DNA of 44,897 nucleotides. Origin: an uncultured Clostridium sp. (GTDB lineage: Bacteria; Bacillota; Clostridia; TANB77; CAG-508). The translations under genes and the position numbers were made by a program. Location: the NCBI GenBank assembly GCA_900556975.1, contig USQZ01000009.1:1-44897 (forward strand). The letters are read 5' to 3'. The notes under the pieces are model-generated. The model made no database searches. It had not been told where the DNA came from and was given only the letters and a program-made list of their open reading frames with translations. Positions 27,401 through 33,740 of this stretch are shown piece after piece (within the stretch, counting starts at the first letter, position 1; each line of letters begins with the position of its first letter).

Positions 27401-27603
27401 GACAACTGTCCACTATATCTTTGCGTTTTTATGTCTGCTCCTGTTTTATCATATTCGGTACTACTTTCTTCTCCACTATTTTTTATAACCTGTTTTTCAA
27501 ACCCTACTTTGGTAGTTGTTTTTTGCTTTTGTAACGTAACATATGAACAAACTTTATATTCATTTAAAAATTCTTCTGTAGTCTCTGTTCCGTTTGTATC
27601 TTG
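21472..27603 (-). CDS. Giant SpaA-repeat adhesin, C-terminal part (frameshifted from the N-terminal part)
   Basis: About 2,043 codons open from 27603. There is no start codon with a ribosome site and no signal peptide; the frame simply opens after a TGA at 27606-27604. Its first residues (DTNGTETTEEFLNEYKV, then TLQKQKTTTKVGF) continue the upstream ORF, so this is the rest of one protein. After ~700 residues of adhesin domains come about eight SpaA/Cna-B-like units ending in L-P-x-G-x-Y-x-[IL]-[KR]-E and a [PT]-x-GY motif, with a DUF11-like domain between units four and five. The C-terminus has LPYTGD (39 residues from the end), a hydrophobic helix and basic KIKNKKRQ: a full sortase signal. 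It is convergent with srtB. SpaA units usually form internal isopeptide bonds and stiff stalks. Confidence 0.85.
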   Translation of the reverse strand, partial: QDTNGTETTEEFLNEYKVCSYVTLQKQKTTTKVGFEKQVIKNSGEESSTEYDKTGADIKTQRYSGQLSTGFNTNYDNYIWNYPLLDGIHRTVDGTVTWHIGIKNLGNNVSPENLDKKQSDVNKASLGVINEYLPINYQTIVDTVDSPYKLKEVYIPEISYCFFRQSNRPDWNMPIKRGGYFELPDSDPKNKDEMIAAGWKYIESEDCFTYEAAIHADKPFVGKTENAPQSYSNMVVQDYDYYIRVTVKNLENKSLATGYDVENGEKNTNAYQYIIEFMDNYYGFEPLIATQEVKDDVPKQIDLYLTFSTDDSIETNYNTAALVISGINTGSKIETQGNQEETIDKARNIHKYAGIIGEYDRETHVYKERNHIDTSLNNFEDIGYGSIYEGRTIVKDSDWTDTSYTDGENIISLVNEKNEVTEELTSRTNKNMTISVAQTSGYKLRERLKVESILEESENYLDYHDLVIYDLYGIESENNYKTAYNMDLGTIKVTNNEGETYELGKDYEIYYTTADLITKEHHPLKTVKTLSYAADWEEINNSAIRWIKYDGEENNGEGSRGFKIVFLGEKGTIKNGKLQESTHRNDFTIYVDYEATVNEEAEANIEYPNILAYTAKLKDKSGEEKFIKEDTTAVNIIVNRVEIELTKELVNRDNESVEKIDEEFEFLIVKSDYLSFNKSTIQAIAKVTLKPGETIDIGNESKIEIIYGNPRKFYTTNNQYIIFEIPKEGYELKGRRCKVIGENIDWSYNLKFSFSGIPELEDIESINNNWVPVVRIKLGDNLSGNFKITFTNQYDTQLELKKVDESQNIIRNSVTFNIYDEKGNILKFRKEGSDYNYQETDSDEATEDIIFSGITHIYNLPYGKYKLVEENPPIGYAKAEDKEITISNSQNGQKIEISVENQIDPNREFSKTHITKVNKHTHEKINNAAKFEVYDNENAESSEPLEFVKENDGLYTYIMRKSTIERVTELETYNGEFTIYDLPIGTYYIKEIQAPSGYVQEEKITKIEIKTKKDEIIENIENTPMGNLQILKKDTQGNPLDNVKFEIFDPEDKIVKFTKENEAYKYSENGEITELTTNEEGKIIISDILVGKYKIKETEAQETFELCQDTEIEINEEDFDIPKVVEIINKHNIGNAQIIKTDINGNVIESNQIVFKIYDEKDNAIRFEDNKTTKQSGREYCYSENGNYTTIMADNGKIYIKELPVGKYYIEEVIAPNGYIKMENRKEFEITDENFFIEKVVNVKNADYVFGSEKYISTSYQKIQEKDDENNYGLSYYGKEKDYEEGNKNYIVVDDKKDTVTYTLRVNNMSEKNFEKVAIINKLPDINDVGVVNNEEKRNSEFEVKLAEDPDFKINILDYEGNKQEIFEAYYEIKYSDETEFTDEDWNGTEDTGKWYEEKTENTQSFRVQFTDDFILPAKYTIQVEFDGNIQEGAEPGQIAWNSFAYRYYIDNRSLTPEPPKVGVKIPYAPKVTKKAIGDLDGTYKFEIVDAGTNEVIDSLDISVNETKELPIKRTINGVTTGIIESGKKYIIREPANTKTKIATVEGIGGEAEKDSFVLTYNPENQSNITFTNMELNDATIKIIKKDRESGEKLNNVKYELTDENNNIIKLKLTDGKYIIDENGEETITTNDGTATISQLPFGTYYLREIETIDGYVLEDKEKTKIEINENSYEVKDNTTINIPKELEFTNVKNTITINKKWKDKLIENAELSIINAETNKIISKFITEGDECVYRGLPAGEYILREENPPTGFNKAEDIKFSVNKYGECYINSEKVEEIEMQDTLIEGTIKIVKKGEKLKENSNSENYEYELETVEGVTFELYAAEDIEYQNNIMYKKDERIDQKTTDKNGEIIFSNLPVGLYYAIEKDTPEGYMANSEKINFKIGYNEKNDFTDEQEVINERKKANITIKKLDRETNKPLEGAEFGLYDSKGNLIEQVATNQDGYAKFTKDIPTGNYTIKEIKAPNGYIESKDSIDINFGEKAEFDLTVYNDKQEEKKINVALPYTGDNLPIIAGSIIGIVILSNIIEIIIERKIKNKKRQ

Positions 27604-30600
27604 TCATGTATTTATATTTACTTTCTGGATCACTTTTTTGTATTCCCAAGCATTCCCCATCATTGTAAACATATTTTCTATTTTGCGACTTATATCCAAT
27701 ATAATAATCTCCAGCTTTTACAACTGGTGAAATTTGTTTTGCATATATAGTCTTAAAAGCTTCCTTTCCATTATGTACAAGTTGAACTGAAAATGTTGCA
27801 CCTGAATTTGTTTTTTCATATAATTCATCATCATATAAATTAGCTTTACTTGCATACATGAAAACAATGCCTGTATATGGCTCAATAGAACCATTTGATG
27901 TAATATTCACATATGAACCTCTTGATACCGATGATCCCTCACTTTTTTTATAGAAACTAATTCCTGCATTTTTTCTATCCATATTTGTAAATTGATCATA
28001 TTCTGTTGGAAATACAGCATTATTATATTTATATATTGGTGAGCCACTTCTTAAATTACTTACCCATATATTTTTATCTCTGTAATAATTATCTTCTTGT
28101 ACATATGCTTTTAAATTTCCGAATGTTCGTATTGTTCCTTGCTCTGTGCTTGTTGACGATATTGGTGTTACAAAGCCAAGATATTCAAATCCTTGAGGTA
28201 TATCAATGCGTATATCGTAATCGTCTATTTTCATTCGTTCTGAAGAATCATTATATATGTATACATAATTAATAATGGCATCTCCGTTTTTAAAAGTACG
28301 TGCATTATCATTATATTGGGTTGCGTCAATTTCTTCTTGTTTTTTTGTTTCACAAATCACGTTAAATGTTCCATTTGTTGAATCAGAAGTTGCTAATGTT
28401 CCTGTATTGATGTATATTTGTTGTTCTAAATGATGCTTTATTAGTTCAGAATGTAAATAATCTCCGTTTTTATTTCCGCTGTTGGTAGTTGGCGTAAATT
28501 CAGCGATTGTATTAAATACGTTTTTTTCTCCATAGTTACTAAAATATGAATTAACTGAAAATAATCTTTGGTATTCATCATTTATATTTAATGCTGGATC
28601 AGATGTACTATCTCCCGGAATTTGTAATATTACAGTTTGTCTATATGTAGTATATGCTTTTATTCTCTTTTCATTTTCTTCTATATACTCATTATTTGTT
28701 GTTGTATCAGAAAATGTCCATTGAGCTTGATTTGTATATAATATTGGTTCGTGTCTACCATTATTTAGTGCTTTCTCCATTAAATCTCGATAATCATATG
28801 TACGATAATTTTTAAAAAATTCATTTACTGTTTCTTCATCTGTTATTGTTGTATTCGTTTCATTATAATATGTTTCATATCCATTTATATAATATTTCCA
28901 GCCTTTAACAAAATTTCCAAAGGTTGATGAGTACCATGGTGTTTCGTTTGGAAAATTCATATTCGGTGGTCTATATGCAAATGGTGGATAATCGCTTACT
29001 TTTCCATAGCAATCACTTGCTGTTGGATTGTCTAAAGTAATTACGTATTCAATTATGTCTCCTGCTCCTACGCAAGATAGTGCTTTTTCTAAATCTTCTT
29101 GTGATGGATTTTCTGTTCCAAAATATCTTCCATAATCTCCTGTATATTTTATTTCATTTTTTTCTAAATCTTTATATATTTTTAATGTTTTTCCTGCTAT
29201 TGTTTTTAATGTACGGCTTACTATTTCTTTTTTTATTGTAATTTCTGTGGCAGAATCTGCGTCAACACTTTTTTCTGTTTCTTTATTTCCCATGGTTACT
29301 TTATTAATTATTTTTTCTCCTGGTGTAAAATAAATACCATTTACTTTGGTTTCATATGTCATAATAATAGTTTCTGTGTTTTTTATTTCATAAATTTCAA
29401 ATTTCAATTCATGTGAATTATCTTCTTTTTCTTCTTTGCTGTAACTATAGTCTGATTCGTCATTTAATATTCCTCTTTGTGAACTAATTAATAGAGGATC
29501 TAAATTTAATGTTAATACTGCTGGTAATAAATCTATTACATTAGCATTTTGTATATCCAAACCACTGTTATTTGAAATTTTGATTTGATATGATATGTTA
29601 TAATTTGGTCTTACTGTAGAATCTTTTACTTTTACCATTTCTGTGGCTTTTGCATTTTTTGGTTTATATATACTAATTATATCTTTAGATAAAGATATAT
29701 CGCCACTTCTTGCGAAGTTAACAATTGTATCACTATTAGCTTCATATGTTGTAATTGGTACACTTTGGCCTTCTTTACTTACTGATGTGATTATTAAATC
29801 AGTTTCTGTCCTTATATTTTGTTCTTCCAAATTGTTTGTATTTACGTTTAATTTATTTAAATTTAAATTAACTTCTACTTTGTCCATTGGATTAAACTTA
29901 TAATCTTCAATGTCTTCATTTTCGATTATTACTTTATATTTTATTGTATCTAATCCTTCTTCATTTTTCTCTGTTACTAATTCTTTTACGTTATATTTGC
30001 AATCTTTTATATTTATTTCATAAACAATTTCTCCTTTGTTGTTTATTAATTGATTTTTATTTTCTTCAGATTGCTTTATTCCTTGAGGTAATGTAATTCC
30101 TTTTGGTAGGATTAATTCGTTGTCTATTTCTATATTTTGAGTGTAAATTGAACCATTTTTTTCTGTCATTTTGTTATCTAGAGAATATGTGTATTGAATT
30201 TTACTTTCATTTATTCCTGCATTATTAAAAACTAAGTTAGAATTTGACACGTTGCTTTTAAAATTGTCCCATAAATATTCTGCTTTCCAGTTAATAATAA
30301 CATTTTCATCAATTTTATCGTTTTCTGCTTTTTTTCCATCAACAACTTCTGGTTCTAGTTTTAAACTTTCTATAAGTCCGTTTTCTCCTGCTTCTACTAT
30401 GAACTCAAGTTCCATATCTGTTGAGCTACCTGGGGGTAATGTATATTCCAAATATGAATCTATAACCTGTCCATTTTGGTCTTTTTCTTCGTTCAAGTAT
30501 ACTGATACGGTTAAGTCTTTATTATTCTCGCAAACATAGTCTATTTTTCCCTCAGTGACGTTAAGAAGCTTAACTGTTGTATTAGGTTTATCATCAATTG

Positions 30601-30841
30601 TTCTTAGATGTACTCTTATTTTTTCTGAATTACCATCATTAGGATTTGAATATACATTTCGAATAAGAACTTTTTGTATTTCTCCTGTTTTAACAGTTTC
30701 TTTTTCTGTAATTATTTGTATTTCTAATCTTCTGTTGAATACTCCAGTTACAGCAAATGCTATGATTGCCATTAATGAAATAACAACTGCTAAAGATATT
30801 AATACTATAATTTTAGTTTTTTTGGTTATTTTTTTATTCAT
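27560..30841 (-). CDS. Giant adhesin, N-terminal part
   Basis: 1,093 codons. A basic start (NKKITKKTK) and a hydrophobic helix (~10-30) form a signal peptide or anchor. Then follow beta-rich extracellular domains, including a DUF11-like unit around residues 370-500 (VRPNYNISYQIKISNN; NVIDLLPAVLTL). The last ~19 residues (from about MTRYKRN) are Arg/Lys/Tyr-rich and unlike the rest, as expected of out-of-frame sequence after a shift. There is no sortase signal here, so as it stands the product would be released or only membrane-anchored. With the C-terminal part it makes a ~3,100-residue, sortase-anchored stalk. The start ATG follows TTGGGGAAATA, a weak ribosome site. Confidence 0.85.
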   Translation of the reverse strand: MNKKITKKTKIIVLISLAVVISLMAIIAFAVTGVFNRRLEIQIITEKETVKTGEIQKVLIRNVYSNPNDGNSEKIRVHLRTIDDKPNTTVKLLNVTEGKIDYVCENNKDLTVSVYLNEEKDQNGQVIDSYLEYTLPPGSSTDMELEFIVEAGENGLIESLKLEPEVVDGKKAENDKIDENVIINWKAEYLWDNFKSNVSNSNLVFNNAGINESKIQYTYSLDNKMTEKNGSIYTQNIEIDNELILPKGITLPQGIKQSEENKNQLINNKGEIVYEINIKDCKYNVKELVTEKNEEGLDTIKYKVIIENEDIEDYKFNPMDKVEVNLNLNKLNVNTNNLEEQNIRTETDLIITSVSKEGQSVPITTYEANSDTIVNFARSGDISLSKDIISIYKPKNAKATEMVKVKDSTVRPNYNISYQIKISNNSGLDIQNANVIDLLPAVLTLNLDPLLISSQRGILNDESDYSYSKEEKEDNSHELKFEIYEIKNTETIIMTYETKVNGIYFTPGEKIINKVTMGNKETEKSVDADSATEITIKKEIVSRTLKTIAGKTLKIYKDLEKNEIKYTGDYGRYFGTENPSQEDLEKALSCVGAGDIIEYVITLDNPTASDCYGKVSDYPPFAYRPPNMNFPNETPWYSSTFGNFVKGWKYYINGYETYYNETNTTITDEETVNEFFKNYRTYDYRDLMEKALNNGRHEPILYTNQAQWTFSDTTTNNEYIEENEKRIKAYTTYRQTVILQIPGDSTSDPALNINDEYQRLFSVNSYFSNYGEKNVFNTIAEFTPTTNSGNKNGDYLHSELIKHHLEQQIYINTGTLATSDSTNGTFNVICETKKQEEIDATQYNDNARTFKNGDAIINYVYIYNDSSERMKIDDYDIRIDIPQGFEYLGFVTPISSTSTEQGTIRTFGNLKAYVQEDNYYRDKNIWVSNLRSGSPIYKYNNAVFPTEYDQFTNMDRKNAGISFYKKSEGSSVSRGSYVNITSNGSIEPYTGIVFMYASKANLYDDELYEKTNSGATFSVQLVHNGKEAFKTIYAKQISPVVKAGDYYIGYKSQNRKYVYNDGECLGIQKSDPESKYKYMTRYKRNRDYRRIFK
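27595..27615 (-). other. Frameshift point in the giant adhesin
   Basis: On the minus strand the N-terminal frame reads KYKYMTRYKRNRDYRRIFK and stops at 27560. The +1 frame opens just after a TGA at 27606-27604 and reads QDTNGTETTEEF without interruption to the sortase signal. One inserted or missing base in this 20-base stretch explains both. No homopolymer, prfB-like CTTTGA or A6G slip site is present. Confidence 0.8.
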
Positions 30842-30868
30842 ATTATTTCCCCAATATATTATTTTTCT

Positions 30869-30897
30869 ATTTTATTTATAACAGGTTTATAATACAA
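30869..30897 (-). promoter_or_regulatory. Possible SigA promoter of the giant adhesin
   Basis: On the minus strand, TTGTAT at 30897-30892, a 17-base spacer and TAAAAT at 30874-30869. The region is very AT-rich, so other choices exist. Confidence 0.4.
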
Positions 30898-31021
30898 ATA
30901 AAATAACAATTATTTTACAAATATCGCTGTTTTTTAGCTTTTTTCTAGGCATACACGTTTTTGTTGATGTATATCATTTTAATTACATAATGTACGATAT
31001 GACTTTATTTTATGGCAAAAA

Positions 31022-31056
31022 AATAACAAATGTATAAATTTTATACATTTGTTATT
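31022..31056 (-). terminator. Terminator of spoIIE
   Basis: 17-base arms AATAACAAATGTATAAA (31022-31038) and TTTATACATTTGTTATT (31040-31056), followed on the minus strand by a T7 run. It begins 6 bases after the spoIIE stop codon. Confidence 0.88.
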
Positions 31057-31061
31057 CTATT

Positions 31062-33500
31062 TTATAATTTAACTACTTTAGCCACTATTACTGACATATC
31101 ATCTTTTAGAATTCCATATCCGTTGTCAATAGCTTCATTTAGAATTATGTCTGCCATTTTTTTAACGTTATTTGTGTTTATTTCTTTGATTAATTTTAGG
31201 AACCATTTGTCTCCTGTTTGTACTTGGTTAGAATCAATTATTCCATCACTACACATTATAAAAATATCTCCGTCATGTAAATCTTTATCATATGCTGTGA
31301 AGTCTACATCATTTAATATTCCTAATGGCAATGAGTTTGGTTCAACAATATCTATGTTTTGTTTGTTTTTTATGTATGTTCTACAAGAACCATTTTTTAT
31401 GAATTCTACTATTCCTTTATATAAATCAAATATTGCTACATCCATTGTTGCAAAGATTTCTTCAGTTGATAGTTTTACTGTAGAATTAATAAGTTCTATT
31501 GAATCTTCTTTATCAAATCCTGCTGATAATGTTTGTGTAAGCATTTTTGTTACTATTTGGCTTGATTTTTTTGCTTCTGCTCCTGCTCCCATTCCGTCAC
31601 TTAGTACTACCATGTGTTTGTTATCGTCTAATTTTACTTGTATACAACTGTCTCCTGATATCTCATTTCCTGTCTTAGGTAATCTTGCTAATCCCAATTG
31701 TATAGAGAATTTATCTTCAGATATGTATTTTTGCATGTACATGTTTGCATCTATATGGCTTGTATCTTTTTGAAGTACAATTTTTTCTTTACATACTTTT
31801 GTTAAAATTGATTCTATACATTTTATTTTTTCTCTTTCTTTTATTTGTTTTTCAAATAAAAGATCTACAAAATATTTTTTTCCTTTGTTTTGTCTTATTT
31901 TTATTTCTTTCACTAAAATTTCTTTTTGTTTTAATAATTCTTTTATTTCTGTTTCTTGTTTAGAAAATTCTTTTCCTTTATTTTTCGACATATCTTCTGC
32001 TATGTCAGAAATTGCTTTAGAAACTCCTTTTAGTTGTTTTGAAATTGTTTTTTTATTTTCATGTAATCGTTGTTTCCATTGGAAATTCATTTCGTTTATT
32101 CTGTATGTTCTGTTTATTATTCTAACTACTTGATTTACGTCTTCTCTTATTGCTTGATTTGATTTTATATCTAAAATTTCATTTCTTTCTTCAAAAATTT
32201 TAATTATATCTTTTTCTGTTATTTCTTCTTTATCAGTAAGAATTAAATATATTTTTTCAATTAGTAAATTATTAAGATTAATTAGGTCTTCATACAGTAT
32301 ATTGTTTGGAAAACTATCCAAGTTATTTAATAAATCTTCAATAAATGCTTCTTTGCTTTTATTAATATTATCTATTTCATATACTATGTCTTCATCTTTT
32401 ACGCCATATGTTTTTGCTATTTCTTTTACGGTATCTGATAAATATTCTAATTTTTTCTCTGCTTCTTTGCTTTCTGCTAATCTGTTATCTGGTATTGGCG
32501 CGAAAAATTTATTTTTTCCTATTATATCTTCAATATCTATTTGAATGTATTTTGGTACAAGTAATAATGCAACTGCTGAAATTGCTAGTTCTTTATATAA
32601 TAATATTTGAACTGTATTTCCTGTTGATAAATATGAAATTATTGCATTTCCTGCTAAAAATCCAATAATTACTCCTACTTTTCCAAGCTTGTTTACTGCA
32701 CCTGCTAATAGTCCTGAAATTGAAAATGCTAAAACTTGTGCTGGTGTTATTACTCCTATAATTCCTAAGATTAATCCTATTGATACTCCTATTGTTGATC
32801 CTACTAGCACTCCATTTTTCCAAGCTAATACTAATATTAAAAATATTGAAAGAACGTTTGCAATTGATATTCCAAAAATTCTATATTTACTTACGGCTAC
32901 AGCCGAAATAGCTACAATTATTGTTGCTCCTATTATTTCTTCTATTGTGAATGCTGATTTTGTTCCGAAATTTTCTAAAACACCTATGCTATTAACAAAT
33001 ATTTTATAAAATATATATGTTAATATTACTGTTATTATAGATGTTATTACGTCATATATTAAAAATGTTCCTGTAATGCATTTTATTGCTTGTACAATTG
33101 CTGATGCTATAATTAAGTTAATTCCAAGTTTTGTTACTTCATTTCTATCTTCTTGTACGTATGGTTTTATAATTACGACTGTTAGTAAAAATATTAATAT
33201 ATTTAGAAAATATATTAAAAATGCTCCACTTCCTTGACTTATTAATATTCCTAAAGACGTTGTAACTAAAACGGGGCCTGCTGGTATTGTACTGCTACAA
33301 GCGGCTACAAAAAACGCAAATCCAAATGGAAATAATCCATCTTTTATTGATACTGTTGAGATTAAAAAAGACAAAATATAAATTATGATATTTTGAATTG
33401 TAAAAATATCTTTAATCTTGTCTAAGTTAATATTTTTGTTTTTTTCTTTTACATCCTTTTTATTTAACTCTTCTGCACTATTTGCTAAATTTTGAAACAT
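31062..33500 (-). CDS. spoIIE: Stage II sporulation protein E (SpoIIE), membrane serine phosphatase
   Basis: 812 residues from ATG 33500, chosen because GAGGTGG is five bases upstream; a GTG three codons earlier lies in that site. Dephosphorylates SpoIIAA to release SigF in the forespore and takes part in polar septation. Residues ~40-330 contain about ten membrane helices (FTIQNIIIYILSFLIS onward). ~330-580 is the linker and FtsZ-interaction region with coiled coil. ~590-812 is the PP2C phosphatase with metal-site motifs VVLSDGMGAGAEAKK and MCSDGIIDSNQ. Length and layout are normal. It lies downstream of gyrA with its own leader, which contains a Spo0A-type box as in Bacillus spoIIE. It is strong evidence for endospore formation. 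Confidence 0.96.
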   Translation of the reverse strand: MFQNLANSAEELNKKDVKEKNKNINLDKIKDIFTIQNIIIYILSFLISTVSIKDGLFPFGFAFFVAACSSTIPAGPVLVTTSLGILISQGSGAFLIYFLNILIFLLTVVIIKPYVQEDRNEVTKLGINLIIASAIVQAIKCITGTFLIYDVITSIITVILTYIFYKIFVNSIGVLENFGTKSAFTIEEIIGATIIVAISAVAVSKYRIFGISIANVLSIFLILVLAWKNGVLVGSTIGVSIGLILGIIGVITPAQVLAFSISGLLAGAVNKLGKVGVIIGFLAGNAIISYLSTGNTVQILLYKELAISAVALLLVPKYIQIDIEDIIGKNKFFAPIPDNRLAESKEAEKKLEYLSDTVKEIAKTYGVKDEDIVYEIDNINKSKEAFIEDLLNNLDSFPNNILYEDLINLNNLLIEKIYLILTDKEEITEKDIIKIFEERNEILDIKSNQAIREDVNQVVRIINRTYRINEMNFQWKQRLHENKKTISKQLKGVSKAISDIAEDMSKNKGKEFSKQETEIKELLKQKEILVKEIKIRQNKGKKYFVDLLFEKQIKEREKIKCIESILTKVCKEKIVLQKDTSHIDANMYMQKYISEDKFSIQLGLARLPKTGNEISGDSCIQVKLDDNKHMVVLSDGMGAGAEAKKSSQIVTKMLTQTLSAGFDKEDSIELINSTVKLSTEEIFATMDVAIFDLYKGIVEFIKNGSCRTYIKNKQNIDIVEPNSLPLGILNDVDFTAYDKDLHDGDIFIMCSDGIIDSNQVQTGDKWFLKLIKEINTNNVKKMADIILNEAIDNGYGILKDDMSVIVAKVVKL

Positions 33501-33643
33501 CCCTACCACCTCATACTTTTTCTATATTTAACACCATAAGATTTAAAAAAAATGTCATTTATTATTAAATATTTAAAAAAGTTATTTACTTTTTGTGATA
33601 TATTTTTTAGTCATTCCCAAAAGTAGATTTCATTCTATTACAA

Positions 33644-33650
33644 TTCGACA
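33644..33650 (-). promoter_or_regulatory. Spo0A-type box upstream of spoIIE
   Basis: TTTTGTCGAAT on the minus strand contains the perfect 7-base Spo0A box TGTCGAA, about 145 bases upstream of the spoIIE ATG. In Bacillus, spoIIE is activated by Spo0A-P, so the site is expected; binding is inferred. Confidence 0.6.
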
Positions 33651-33700
33651 AAAAAATCAATACTTCTACATGTAAATATGTCTGTTAGTTTTTAAGGAAA

Positions 33701-33730
33701 AAGGACATTGACAGTTATGCCAATGTCCTT
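33701..33730 (-). terminator. Terminator of gyrA
   Basis: Stem AAGGACATTG (33701-33710) with CAATGTCCTT (33721-33730), 10-base loop, followed on the minus strand by TTTCCTTAAAAA. It lies 10 bases after the gyrA stop. Confidence 0.8.
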
Positions 33731-33740
33731 CTATATTTTA

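Noticed and set aside
27590..27615. Programmed ribosomal frameshift in the giant adhesin
   Set aside because: No slippery heptamer, no prfB-like stop context and no A/T homopolymer at the junction; a mutation or sequencing error is simpler.
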